Part shown: positions 20,736 to 32,309 of the stretch, piece by piece | Layout: each line of letters starts with the position of its first letter | Position numbering within the stretch: position 1 is the first letter of the stretch | From: Lycium barbarum | Lineage: Eukaryota > Streptophyta > Magnoliopsida > Solanales > Solanaceae | Direction of reading: 5' to 3' | Assembly (NCBI RefSeq): GCF_019175385.1 | Contig: NC_083338.1 | Span: 69,510,712 to 69,574,711, forward strand | DNA: 64,000 nt | The notes under the pieces: generated by a model | Seen by the model: only the letters and a program-made list of their open reading frames with translations | The model's database searches: none | What the model was told of the DNA's origin: nothing | Position numbers and translations under genes: made by a program

Positions 20736-21911
20736 ATGCCTCGCAAGAAAGCTACAGCTGCCTAGAAGGGCAAGGGAGTGTCTGGTGAGGCTACTAGCTG
20801 TACTCAGCGGGCTACTAGGACTCGGGATGAGATTCAGAGTGAGAGCCCATCTCAGACTTCACATACCCCGCCTCCAGCACCTGCCCCAGTTCCTCAGCTA
20901 GATGTACCGGGCCAAGATTTGCGGGATGCTATACAGTTATTGACCAGATTGGTAGCCGCTCAGGCCCAGCGGCAAGGAGTTGGTGTTGATCATGCAGATC
21001 GACCTGGTAGTTCGAGGTTTAAGACCTTTCTCGTGTTAGATCCTCTAGAGTATTCTGTGTTGAAGCAAAATATGGACCCTCAAGACTTTATTGATGGTAT
21101 TGAGAGGACCTTGAGGGTTATGCATGCTGATGAGGTCGAGTCAGTGGAGTTAGCTTCGTCTAGGCTCTGGGATATTGCAATCCAGTGGTACCAGACATGG
21201 GAGCTATCTAGGGGAGAGAATGCCCCACCAACCGTTTGGCGAGAGTTTTCGGATGCTTTTATTTTCCATTATTTACCACCAGAAGTCCGACGGTCCCACG
21301 CAGATAGGTTCTGGCATATTGAGCAGGGCAATATGAGTGTTCAAGAGTATTATGTGTATTTAGATTCTTTGGCTAGATATGCCCCAGCCATGGTGGTGGA
21401 GATGGAGGAAAGAGTTCATCGTTTCGTGGCAGGTCTAGGGCCACATTTGATTAACGAGTGTACGATCGCTGCATTACAGCCGGGCATGGATATTTCTTGT
21501 ATACAGGCATATGCACAGAATTTAGAGAATCGTAAGCGTCAGTGGAGAAAAGAGCGTGGGCGTGACCGAGGTCATGGTAAGAGGACTAGATCTCTAGATA
21601 TGGTTCGTGAGTTTAAGGGAGGACAAAGACATCAGAATTTTCGGTACCCATTTCATTCGATAGGGAGTGCACCTCTGCGGTTTTCAAGTCTGAGATTTGA
21701 TCGGTCCTCTTATTCAGGAGCGGGTCAGAGCTCTAAAACATCAGGTTCTCAGTACAGACCAGAGTCCATTCAGATGAGACCCCCATTACCACGGTGTGCC
21801 CAGTGTGGTAAGTTACACGCAGGTCAGTGTCGACGAGGATCGGATGCTTGTTATGCTTATGGTTAGCCAAGGCATGTGATGCGGCAGTGTCCGATGAGAG
21901 GTGGTGTAGGT
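20736..21911 (+). pseudogene. gag: Tekay gag, broken
   Basis: The start ATG at 20736 gives MPRKKATAA, followed by TAG at 20763 where CAG (Gln) is expected. After a Pro/Ser-rich segment the capsid region has DPLEYSVLKQNMDPQDFIDG, QWYQTW, YLPPEVRRSHADRFWHIEQG and FVAGLGPHLI. A basic stretch (RKERGRDRGHGKRTRS) precedes the zinc-binding part CAQCGKLHAGQC and a damaged knuckle in which a TAG (21864-21866) replaces a residue between the cysteines and the histidine (PRHVMRQC). The frame runs on into protease, as expected for a gag-pol fusion gene. Confidence 0.9.
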
Positions 21912-24600
21912 ATTATTCAGCCTACCGGGTCCGTGGCCAGTTCTTCTTCTGCAGTACGCCCTTCAGGGCAAGGTTTTCAGACACCAGCAAGACGTGGTAG
22001 AGGGACGAGTGGAGCGTCTAGCTCAAATGGGCCTCAGCACCGCATTTATGCATTGGCCGGTAAACAGGATCGTGAGTCATCTCCTGATGTTGTCACAGGT
22101 AGATCATCAGTCTCCTCCTATGATGTATATGCACTGATTGACCCAGGTTCCACTTTATCATATGTTACTCCATTTCTCACCGGCAAGTTTGGGATAGAAC
22201 CTGAATCGATTAAACTGTTTGAGGTGTCGACACCAGTTGGTGATCCAGTTATAGCTAGGCGGATATATCGAGGCTGTGTAGTGATAGTCTGTAATCACTG
22301 TACCTTAGCAGATTTTATTGAGCTAGACATGATTGATTTCGATGTGATTATGGGTATAGATTGGTTGGCTTCCTGTTATGCTAATATTGATTGCAGAACG
22401 AAGGTAGTTTGATTCTAATTTCTGGGCGAGCTAGTCCTTGAGTGGAAGGCAAGGCTGCTTCGCTGAGAGGTAGGTTTATTTCCTACCTTCAGGCAAGGAA
22501 GATGATTAGAAAGGGGTACATCTATCACTTGGTTCGGGTTCAGGATGTACAAGCAGAGTTACCGACCCTTCAGTGTGTCCATGTGGTTAATGTGTTCCTA
22601 GAGGTGTTTCCAGATGAGCTTCCAGGAATTCTGCCAGAGCGAGAGATTGATTTCACTATCGATTTATTGCCAGATACTCAGCCAATATCTATTCCTCCTT
22701 ATAGAGTGGCACCTGCGGAGTTGAAAGAATTAAAGGAGAAGTTGAGGGATTTACTTGAGAAGGGTTTTATTAGGCCCAGTACATCACCGTGGGGAGCACC
22801 GGTATTATTTGTAAGAAAGAAGGATGGCTCCTTGCGAACGTGTATTGATTATAGGCAATTGAATAAGGTGACTGTAAACAATAAATATCCACTCCCGAGA
22901 ATTGATGACTTGTTTGATCAGCTACGAGGCGCCAAATATTTTTCAAAAATAGACTTGAGATCGGGGTATCATCAGTTTAGAGTGAAGGAGGAAGACATTC
23001 CGAAAATGGAATTCAGAACTAGATATGGGCACTATGAGTTCCGTGTTATGTCATTCGGATTAACTAATGCTCCAGCAGTGTTCATGGACTTGATGAATCG
23101 TGTATTCAGGCCTTTCCTAGATCTGTTCGTGATTGTGTTTATAGACGATATTCTGGTTTATTCGCCGTCAGAGGCGGAACATGCAGAATATTTATGAGCA
23201 GTGCTTAGAGTCCTTCGAGACAGAGAGTTGTATGCTAAATTCTCCAAGTGTGAGTTCTGGTTGAACTTTGTGGCTTTTCTTGGTCACATTATTTCAGATG
23301 AAGGCATTAGAGTGGATACTCAAAAGATTGAAGCTGTAAAGGATTGGCCAAGGCCCACGACACTAACAAAGATACGTATTTTCTTGGGTTTGGCTGGTTA
23401 TTACAGAAGGTTCGTAGAAGGGTTTTCTTCTCTTTCGGCCCCATTGATAGAATTCAGCTAAGTTCCAGTGGACAGATGTGTGTGAGCGGAGTTTTCGAAT
23501 ATTGAAGGACAAGTTCACCTCAGCACCCGTCTTGACTCTTCCAGAAGGATAGATGGCTATGTGATATATTATGATGCTTCAGGTATTGGTTTGGGATGTC
23601 TATTGATGCAGCACGGGAAGGTTGTTGCTTATGCGTCTAGGCAGTTGAAGAAACACGAGAAGAATTATCCAACCCATGATCTCGAGTTAGCTGCGGTGAT
23701 CCATGCTTTGAAATTGTGGAGACATTATATATACGGTGTCCATGTTGATATCTATACCGATCACAAGAGCCTCCAGTATATCTTTAAGCAGAAGGACTTA
23801 AATTTACATCAGAGGCGATGGCTAGAGTTGTTGAAGGATTATGATGTCGATATTCTGTACCATCCTGGAAAGGCTAATGTAGTAGTCGATGCTCTTAGTC
23901 ATAAATCCATGGGTAGTCCAACATATGTGCAGCCGGAGAAAAGAGAGATAGTCCGCGAAGTTTGCCGATTAGCTAGCCTTGGATTTCGGCTGATAGACTC
24001 AGATAATACAGGAGTTACAATTCAGGATACAACGATGTCATCCTTGGTAGCTGAGATAAAGGAACGTCAGTACGAGGATCCTGTTCTAATCCATTATCGG
24101 GATACAACTCCTCAGAAAGAAAAGACTCCCTTCGTGATCACAGGAGATGGAGTATTCAGGTATCGTGGTAGATTATGCGTTCTTAAGGTTGCAGGCCTTC
24201 GTCAGCAAGTTATGGGGGAAGCCTATTATTCTCGCTATTCTATCCATCCGGGCACAACAAAGATGTACCATGATCTCAAAGAAGTTTATTGGTGGGATGG
24301 TATGAAAAGAGATATAGGGGAGTTTGTCGCTCAGTGCCCAAATTGTCAACAAGTTAAAATAGAGCATCAGAAGCCTGGAGATTTATTACCGGTTATGGAG
24401 ATCCCGACATAGAAATTGGAGATAATTAATATGTATTTCATTACAGGGTTGCCCCGTACTTAGCAGAAGTATGATTCAATATGGGTCATAGTTGATAGGC
24501 TTACAAAGTCAACTCATTTCCTACCTATCAGAACTACTTATTCAGCTGAAGATTATGCGAAGCTCTATCTTAGAGAGATTGTATGACTTCATGCGGTCCC
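21912..24600 (+). pseudogene. pol: Tekay pol, truncated in integrase
   Basis: Protease has ALIDPGSTLSY near 22130 and IMGIDWLAS near 22350. A TGA at 22410 sits where CGA is expected, and a frame change follows near 22420-22445. RT (22600-23200) has [21 protein letters not shown] and FIDDILVYS, with a TGA at 23195. A deletion of about 11 bases near 23455 and another indel near 23550 disturb the link to RNase H ([11 protein letters not shown], 23564). Integrase has the [10 protein letters not shown] and CPNCQ zinc residues but breaks off at 24600 after the first catalytic Asp segment (here NMYFITG, so that Asp is also lost). Two further stops lie at 24410 and 24461. The break joins directly to caulimovirid sequence. 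Confidence 0.92.
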
Positions 24601-24687
24601 TACAGACAATGATGAGGAGGACAGTAAATGTTTAGTAGGTGAATCTCAGCCCTTCGATCATATCGAAGATATTGATGAATACTTGAA
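24601..24687 (+). pseudogene. Caulimovirid virion-ORF fragment, inverted
   Basis: Read on the plus strand, this segment encodes an acidic stretch (TDNDEED) followed by VGESQ, which aligns with the TDNDDEED and AGESQ words of the minus-strand viral ORF at 61560-61640. It is therefore a short piece of the same viral gene in the opposite orientation to the adjoining RT. It ends at about 24687, where minus-strand RT sequence takes over. Confidence 0.6.
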
Positions 24688-25560
24688 TCTTTTTCAATCT
24701 ATCATATAAAATATATGTATCTTTTGCCAAATCTTTATAAAATGGCGAAATATAATTCAAACTCCCATGAAATCTCTAGAGCTATATTTTCTCAATAATA
24801 ATGTTAGAAAACTTAGAAGCAAATTCGATGCTTCTATTAATAGGAATAATTTTTCCTTTTTCAATATTATGACACAACAATCTTACTTTTCTTTGGAATA
24901 AAAATATTTTTGGTTTGGATATAACCAATAGATTTTGAATAATAATTTTCTTGATTATATCAAGATGTTTGAAATGCATTTCTATAGTATTTGAAAATAC
25001 TAAGATATTATCTATATAGACAATAATAAAATTGGTATAAGGCATAAAAATATCATTCATAATATTTTGAAATTCTGAAGGGGAATTTTTTAATCCAAAT
25101 GGCATAACATTCAATTCGAATTTCCCTCCAGGGACATTGAAAGCAGTTTTATATTTGTCTGCTTCAACAATTTGAATTTGCCAATATCCTGATTTTAAAT
25201 CAAATTTTGAAAATATGATAGTGCTATGAAGTCTATCCAACAAATATTTTTTGTTTGGAATATGGTAACTAATCCATTTCAAAATTCTATTAAGAGGTTT
25301 ATAATTTATAGCTAATCTTGGAACTCCTCATTCCTGTTCAGCATGTTTATTAACATAAAAGGTTGTGCATGACCTTGGACACTTGGAAGGCCTCATGAGA
25401 CCTTTCTGTAAAAGGGAAGCAATTTCTTTTTTACATAATTCTAAATATTAAGAATTCATTTGACATGGCTTTGCTTTTGTAGGGATATTGCCCTCATTAA
25501 AATCATCCTCATATGGAAGAGTAACAACATGCTTTTTTCTATTCCAAAAAGCATTAGATG
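24688..25560 (-). pseudogene. Endogenous caulimovirid reverse transcriptase, broken
   Basis: An old copy of a plant pararetrovirus polymerase on the minus strand. Recognisable words in order are LLQKGLMRPS, YVNKHAEQE, INYKPLNR, FDLKSGYWQIQI, MPFGLKNSPSEFQ and the catalytic box, which reads VYIDNILVF, so the second catalytic Asp is replaced by Asn. Several stops interrupt the 5' half (near 25328 and 25449). It follows the protease in the usual viral order. The RNase H part is missing: the copy ends at the inverted junction at 24687. Close relative in this window: 63379-64000. Confidence 0.9.
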
Positions 25561-25564
25561 TTCA

Positions 25565-26196
25565 CTACAAATTTATAATGAAAACTGGTTTTATAAAAAT
25601 AATTTTTTGTTGTAAATTAGGATTCTGTAAAATTTCCTCAACATTCATACTATAAATTTTTTGTTTGAGAAAGTTGACTTGTTGATGTTTAGTCATCAAC
25701 TTATCTTTAATTTCAATTAAAATCCTAGAAAAAGGTTCAGTTATAAATTGGAACTCAATCTCTTTTCCTTCGAAGGTTCCTATGATACCATTCTCATCAA
25801 ATCTTAAAATGGGAAATATCTTTTGAAAAAAAGGTGTTCCCAAAATTATTTGGTTTGAATTATTTTTTACCAGTACAAAACTTTTTGGTATACAAACCTT
25901 TTCTTGGCAAATATATGCTTTTGGTAATTTAAAAGCAATGTCCATTTTCTGCTCATTAGCAGATCTGAGACTATGAGTAGTTTTATGAAAATATTTAGAG
26001 GGAATTAATCCTTCCTGGATACAGTTTAAATCTGCTCCGCTATCAACCAGAGCCGTAAAATACTTTTTAAAATGATAATCAGTTAAAAGAGTAATTTTTA
26101 TAAAAAGCTTTTGAGAAGTAATTATATCAAGTGTTTGGAGAAATTCTTGATCCTCCTTATTACCTGTACCTTCGATAGATGTTCTTCAATGGCTGG
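25565..26196 (-). pseudogene. Endogenous caulimovirid protease region
   Basis: The minus-strand frame has the aspartic protease box ALVDSGADLNCIQ near 26035, the segment LPKAYICQEKVCIP, and VILGTPF-like ILGTPFFQ near 25840, the latter typical of retropepsin C-terminal ends. The frame continues to 25565, just before the RT frame. Upstream viral sequence is cut at 26196 by the retrotransposon array and resumes at 58199. Confidence 0.88.
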
Positions 26197-26723
26197 GATT
26201 TTTTTACACCTCGTAGTTTGGTATGTTAAGATTCGTTAGGTGTTAGCTGTGTAATTGTGGATACTGGAGCACCTTCTAGGATATATGAGATTATATGCGC
26301 CTACCTTATGAGTACGAGGGTTTAAGTTCATATAATAAGCTAGGGAAGGATTGGAGGACAGATGCAATAAGGAAATCAAGTTTTTTTGTAAATTTGGAGA
26401 AAAGATGGGGGGACAATTTTGGTCCAACTAGGAGGAAGAATATCTTTTAGTCTATGAGGAGTTTTGAAGTAAATCAAAATCCTAAATTGAAGTTCATGAA
26501 GTCTAGTTTCCAATGCAACAAACCGCGCACCAATCCGACATCGAAATCAAACATTATGGGAATTTTAAGACAGACTGCCAGGGCAGGGAATAACCCTGCA
26601 CGAACGCACCTCGGAGTAGAGCGAACGCCCAGAGGAGCAGGCAGTAACTCAGTGCAAACGCGCCCCAAGGTGGTGCGAACGGACTGAGTAAATCCTAGGT
26701 CGGTGCAACCCGAATCTAGAACA

Positions 26724-26738
26724 TTATAAAAGGGGGCT
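26724..26738 (+). promoter_or_regulatory. TATA box of array LTR
   Basis: CATTATAAAAGGGGG, a strong TATA-box match, is repeated at the same LTR position near 28961, 38121, 40683, 53890 and 56449. It lies about 220 bp before the first GGTAAG/GGTATG motif. Confidence 0.65.
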
Positions 26739-27283
26739 AACCCCCTCATTTGTCATCGAAACACCCCTCCAAACCTTTCAAATATTCTGGAAATTTCCCC
26801 CAACCTACAATCATCAAATTTTAACGCGAATTAAGTATAATCTCCGAATCCAGGTTCAGACAGCGTGTAATTGCGGTTATAATATCGTATTGCGGTGAAT
26901 TTTGGATGGAATTCACGGTGAATATTGAAGATATTGCGGTTCTAGCAGGAGTAAGGTATGAATCTTCCCTTATTGATATTGACTTACGGTTATTTACGAA
27001 GATAAAGCTATTAAATAATCGTATAACGAATTTGTGGGTTGAGAAATTGGATAAACATTGTGTGAGATGTTTTATGGAATATTTTGGTGTGGATAATGAT
27101 GCTGTTGGCATTAAAGTTGTTGTTGTTGTTATGTTGGTTGTTGGTATTGTGATTTCAGGCTAGGGATATAAACAGGGAAGATGCTGCCCAAATTTCGGCA
27201 TATTCTAAGGAAGTCTAATTTAAAGACTTGAGATAGGCATATGTCAATAAGCGTAACTGTAGTATGAATTCTCTTGAATGTAG

Positions 27284-27331
27284 ATTTACCAGCTCGGGAG
27301 AATAAACGTTAAGTAATAGACGACCAAAAAG
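27284..27331 (+). other. 48-nt exon-like block in array LTR
   Basis: Bounded by GAATGTAG and GTATGTTAAG. It is 48 nt here and in the unit at 29522-29569. It begins ATTTACCAGCTCGGGAG. Confidence 0.45.
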
Positions 27332-27567
27332 GTATGTTAAGGCTGTTCCTTCTTTTCTTAGCATGTTTCCATATATGGTAAGGGCGTGATAAACCTTATG
27401 ACTCGAGATTTGTCAAAGTAGAGCTTGTCATATTGTTGTTTAGTTTTCGAGTGTGATGTTATTCTTTCTGAGGGGCCACATTCCCTCCCTATGTTCTTGA
27501 GATATAGAGAGACAGAAGAGACATGTTACAGTATCAGTATTTTTCAGCATACGCTTGATATACTACA

Positions 27568-27568
<1 letters not shown>

Positions 27569-27633
<65 letters not shown>
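27569..27633. repeat. (TA)n microsatellite
   Basis: A TA run inside the left terminal LTR, absent or much shorter at the same place in the other array LTRs. Confidence 0.95.
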
Positions 27634-27842
27634 CCTGGCCGCTTAGTCAGTGAGACATTTTTATTTTGCCTGGTCTAGGGGTCAGCGAGACAGATTGCCT
27701 GGTCGATGGGTCAGTGAGACAGATTGCTTGGCCTACGGGTCAGCGAGACAGATTGCCTGGCCGATGGGTCAGTGAGACATATTGCCTGGCTACTCGGCCA
27801 GTGAGATTTTATGGTTGCCTGGCCACTTGGTCAGTGAGACAT
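27633..27842 (+). repeat. GCCTGGCC...GGTCAGTGAGACA minisatellite
   Basis: About seven units of 25-30 bp with the words GCCTGGC, CGGGTCAG and TGAGACAGAT. Copies occupy the same place in every array LTR: 29826-30060, 38982-39210, 41545-41770, 54746-54970 and 57303-57512. Confidence 0.8.
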
Positions 27843-28515
27843 AAATAATAGTATCATATTGCATTTCATATAAGACAGGTCTAGAGAGATGTTCAGGGCA
27901 TTCTTTGGCCTTCTGATTATATCGTTTCCAGTTAAGTTTTAGTTATCATTGCCTTACATACTCGGTACATTATTTCGTACTGACGTCCCTTTTTCCGGGG
28001 GAGCTGTATTCATGCCTGCAGGTACAGATCGATAGATAGACAAACCTCTCCAATAGGCAGGATCCGACATCAGCTGATTGGTGAGCTCCCTTTCTGTTCG
28101 GAGTTTCTAGGTCCTTTGGTGTTTTCCTTTTTGATTCCAGATTGTATGGTACAGTCACACATTTCCTTAGATGCTTATAGATGAGTCTTGTATATGGTGT
28201 GTCTGTGTGATAGCCGTGTCAGTTTGTATATGTTTGTTGGATACGGTTGGCTTTGTACGATCGTAATAGCCTCATCGGCTTGCTCAGTTGTGTATATATA
28301 TTTTGGGTATGTATGCCCAGTTCAGACGAGGTAGTATATATATATATATATATCCAGATTGCGGCCTCACCGGCTTGTTGGTGTTGTTTGTGTGCAGGTA
28401 GGCCTTACTGGTTTCGGTCGGGGGTTACTCCCCTAAGTTTCAGATTTAGAGTGGTTCGCTCAGGCCTTGTTTTGCATCGAGTGCCGGTCATGCCACTCTA
28501 GATTTGGGGCGTTAC

Positions 28516-28602
28516 GAGCTTGGTATCAGAGCAGGTCTATCCTAGGGAGTCTACAAGCCGTGTCTAGTAGAGTCCTATTTAGAGATGTGTGGTGCACCAC
28601 AT
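28516..28602 (+). other. Primer-binding site and leader remnant
   Basis: TGGTATCAGAGC (28521-28532) follows the LTR. The leader keeps the stem-loop at 28585-28602 and then stops: from 28603 the sequence is the middle of another LTR, so gag and nearly all of pol are deleted at this junction. Confidence 0.88.
28585..28602 (+). ncRNA. Dimer-initiation-like stem-loop (GTGCAC)
   Basis: ATGTG/CACAT stem with loop TGGTGCAC, hexamer GTGCAC at 28592-28597, 52 nt after the primer-binding site. Stem pairs differ from the copy at 20603 but still pair. Confidence 0.58.
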
Positions 28603-30379
28603 CATATGATAAGCTAGGGAAGGATTGGAGAGCAGGCGTATTAAGAAAATCAAGTTTGTTGGAACGTTGGAGAAAAGATGGGGGATAATTTTGGTCCAAC
28701 TGGGAGAAAGAATATCTTTTAGTATATGAAGAGTTTTGAAGTAAAGAAAAATCCTAAAATGAAGTTCATGAAGTCTAGTTTCCAACGCAACAAACTGCAC
28801 ACCAATCCGACATTGGAATAAAACGTTATGGTATTTTAAGACAGACTGCCAGGGCAGGGAATAACCCTGTGCGAACATGCCTCGGAGTGGCGTGAACGCG
28901 CCCCAAGGTAGCGCGAACGCACTGAGTAAATCCTAGGTCGGTGCAACCCGACTCTAGAGCATTATAAAAGGGGGCTAACCCCCTCATTTGTCATCCAAAC
29001 ACCCCTCCAAACCTCCCAAATATTATGGAAATTTCCCCCAACCTCCAATCATCAAATTTTAACGCGAATTAAGTATAATCTCCGAATTCAGGTTCAGACA
29101 GCGTGTAATTGCGGTTATAATATCGTATTGCGGTGAATCTTTGATGGAATTCAAGGTGGATATTGAAGATATTACGGTTCTATCAGGAGTAAGGTAAGAA
29201 TCTTCCCTTATTGATATTGACTTAAGGTTATTTACGGAGATAAAGCTATTAAATAATCGTATAACGAATTTGTGGGTTGAGAAATTGGATAAACATTGTG
29301 TGAGATGTTTTATGGAATATTTTGGTGTGGATAATGATGCTGTTGGCATTAAAGTTGTTGTTGTTGTTATGTTGGTTGTTGGTATTGTGATTTCAGGCTA
29401 GGGATATAAACAGGGAAGATGCTGCCCAAATTTCGGCATATTCTAAGGAAGTCTAATTTAAAGACTTGAGATAGGCATATGTCAATAAGCCTAACTGTAA
29501 TATGAATTCTCTTGAATGTAGATTTACCAGCTCGGGAGAGTAAACGTTAAGTAATAGAAGACCGAAAAGGTATGTTAAGGTTGTTCCTTCTAATCTTGGC
29601 ATGTTTCCATATATAATAAAGGCATGATAAACCATATGACTCGATATTAGTCAAAGTAGAGCTTGTCATATTGTTGTTAAGTTTTCGAGTGTTATGTTAT
29701 TCTTTCTGAGGGGCCACATCCCCTCCCTATGTCCTTGAGATATAGAGAGACAGAAGAGACATGTTACAATATCAGTGTTTTTCAGCATACGAATGATATA
29801 CTGCATGATATATATATTTTTATTTAGCTTGGCTGCTTGGTCAGTGAGGCATTTTTATTTTTCCTGACCTACGGGTCAGTGAGACAGATATGCCTGGCCT
29901 ACGGGTTAGTGAGACAGATATGCCTGGCCTACGGGTCAGTGAGGCAGATTGCCTGGCTGACGGGTCAATGAGACATATTGCCGTGCTACTTAGCCAGTGA
30001 GATTTTATGGTTACCTGGCCACTTGGCTAGTGAGATTTTATGGTTTCCTGGCGAGGTCTTGTCCCTCCTATACTATGTTACATACTCTTCTTAAAGGCTC
30101 ATAGACAGTTGTGTATGGGTAGATGTCTCTTAGCCTTGTCGGCTCATATATTTTTGTATATCATTTTGATTGTCTTGTCGGCTTGTGTATATGGATATGG
30201 GCATTTTTATTAATGATGATATAAATGTGTTGTTGCCCAACGAGATTAGCACTATTGATGTATGTAAATTATGTGTAAGCCATGTGGCTCACCTAGATGT
30301 GAATATGAGAGTACGTCAAGAGGTGCCCGGGTGGGTTAGCACCGGGTGCCCGTCACGGCCCTCCGGTTGGGTCGTGACA
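28603..30379 (+). mobile_element. Array unit 1 LTR, 5' truncated, chimeric
   Basis: It begins about 130 bp into the LTR and ends CGGTTGGGTCGTGACA. From near 30050 (CCTGGCGAGGTC) to the end it matches the 3' part of the 17567-20086 LTR family (GAGGTGCCCGGGTGGG, GCACCGGGTGCCCGTC), not the 3' part of the terminal array LTRs. It therefore lacks the double hairpin. Confidence 0.88.
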
Positions 30380-30847
30380 CCAAGTTAATGATTGGGTATT
30401 CCTAAAGGTGTCGCCAATGAAAGGCGTCATGAGATTTGGTAAAAAGGGTAAGCTTAGCCCTCGATATATTGGGCCTTATAGAATTATTCGTAGAATGGGC
30501 AAGGTAGCTTATGAGTTGGATCTACCTTCCAACTTCGAGTCCGTGCACCAGTCTTCCTTGTATCCATGCTCTGTAAGTGTGTTGAATATCCTTTGAGAGT
30601 TGTGCCCATCGATGGTGTTCAGGTTACCGAGCAACTATCATATGAAGAGGTTCTCATTGCAATCCTGGATAGACAAGTTCGAAGGCTAAAAACTAAAGAT
30701 GTAGCCTCAGTGAAAGTTCTTTGGAGAAATAATAATAGGGAAGAAATGTCTTGGGAGGCTGAGGAAGATATGAAGTCCAGGAATCGACATTTTTTTCCAT
30801 TCCCAGAAGAAATTCAGACAGAGACGTCATTGTCTTTAGGTGCGTAA
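30380..30847 (+). pseudogene. pol: Integrase tail and chromodomain fragment, unit 1
   Basis: Immediately after the LTR end the frame reads [12 protein letters not shown], the start of the integrase C-terminal region, followed by the GPY/F-like [21 protein letters not shown]. An indel near 30550 (usual [10 protein letters not shown]) shifts the frame, and the chromodomain follows in the new frame: ILDRQVRRLKTKDVASVKVL, then WRNNNREEMSWEAEEDM. The identical junction of LTR end and integrase occurs in units 2, 3 and 4, so the deletion that made it happened once, before amplification. Confidence 0.9.
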
Positions 30848-32258
30848 CGCTTTCCCTCTTATAGTTCCTTGGTCGTGTGGGGTCATTATTGTTATATCCC
30901 GCATTTTATGTATTCGGATAATTTAAGATAATTGCGGGAAGTTAAGAGCAGAGTTATATTTTTGATCTTGTTAGCACACAAGTTGTTTATGAAAGTTATT
31001 GATGTGGAAATATTAAGAAAGGCTAGGGGTAAAATGGGAATTTCGCAAGATGACTCATAGCAATACGGAGGAAGGCTAAGGGCAAATTTGGAATTTTGAA
31101 AATAAATTTTCATAAATTACAAAACTAAAAAAAAAAAAATTGGGCTTGAGAAAATAGGCCATATGGACGGCCACATGAAGTGGGCTTTGGCCCACATGGG
31201 AGCCCAACTTTAATACATAAAAAGATGAGGACTTGAGCATATTTTTCATTCTTCACAAAATAGAAATCTCAAGAACTTTGAAGATGACCAACAAAGTAAA
31301 GGCCATTCGGCCAAGGAGGGAAAAATTGAGGCTTTCAATCTTGATCCAAAAAAAATAATTTCTTCTAGTATTCCTACTAATTCAAGGGTCCTCTTTAACG
31401 TGGTATAATTATTGGAGCAAGAAAAACATCTATGCTTGCAAGGAGCAACTTTAGCCAAGAAAGAAGATAAGTGGAAAAGGTAAGAATTTATCTTCTTTTA
31501 TATGTTATGGATGGTTGTGTATGTTGTAGTATGTAGAAATGAATGAAATTCATGAAAATATAGAAGTTGTGTGGTGGCCGTGTATATGTGGTGTGTGTGG
31601 CCGTGTATGTGTGTATGTGTAAGAATAATGACTCACTTATTTTGTCTAGTGTTTTGGTTGTTGTCATTGTGGATGCTATGTTGATAATGAAAGTTTGATG
31701 ATTCTAGTGAAGTTGTGATGGTTGGAGAGTTGTTTTAGAAGTTAATGTGATTTGAATATAGTTTTCTTGTATTTGTGGAAAATAATATTGTTAGTGTGGG
31801 AATTGTTGGTGTAGTTCATGAATTTGGAAGAAGGAAATGTATTGTTGTTGTTCTTGTTGAATTTGAAAGGTTTCGGGTAGTATGTTGGTTTGGCCGTTTG
31901 GAATGTCAAGCGAATTGTCGAAGTGTTCTTGAATATTGTTTGAATGGTTTTGGATTAATACTTGAATGTGTAAGCAATTATGAATATAACATAAATGAAA
32001 CGTCGTTGAAGTTGCTAATGTTAGTATGCGTTTTGAATCGATTGTGGATATTGTTAGAATAATTGTTGGTATTGTTGTTGATATTTTGGCCGAGTTAAAT
32101 TCTCGGATTTGTTGTTGTATTTTTGGCCGAGTTGAATTCTCGGGGTTGTTGTATTTACAGGGGAGATGCTTCCGAAATTTCTGTAAATAAAGTGTTGGTT
32201 TAGAATTGGACTCTTAAGTGTTATGGCTAATGTTTGGTATGTATGAATATTGTTGTAG

Positions 32259-32309
32259 ATTTTGCGAAGCCAAAGGCTTAAGTTCGGAGTAGCGTAGAAA
32301 GCGGCCAAG
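32259..32309 (+). other. 51-nt exon-like block in LTR
   Basis: Bounded by TTGTAG and GTATGTAAGG, beginning ATTTTGCGAAG. Exactly 51 nt. Confidence 0.5.

Larger units (their letters stand above)
26202..28515 (+). mobile_element. Left terminal LTR of the array (long type)
   Basis: It starts TTTTACACCTCG, an altered TGTTACACCTCG, and ends GGGGCGTTAC, with the primer-binding site 6 bp further. Length is 2,314 bp. A CATTATAAAAGGGGG TATA region lies at 26724-26738, GTATGA at 26956, a 48-nt exon-like block at 27284-27331 followed by GTATGT, and the double hairpin with GCAG/GTAC at 27960-28025. A (TA)n tract and a 28-bp-type minisatellite (27633-27842) are included. Confidence 0.9.

Noticed and set aside
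26821..29349. Conserved minus-strand frame of about 96 residues (MPTASLSTPKYSIKHL) repeated in six array LTRs
   Set aside because: It recurs because the LTR recurs. It is antisense to the LTR promoter and first exon-like region, has private stops and frame changes in copies, and matches no family I know.
30170..30388. Frame of about 70 residues at the end of array LTRs, also at 39340, 41902 and 55104
   Set aside because: It runs through the LTR terminus into the integrase junction with stops at the same place. LTR copy number explains its recurrence.
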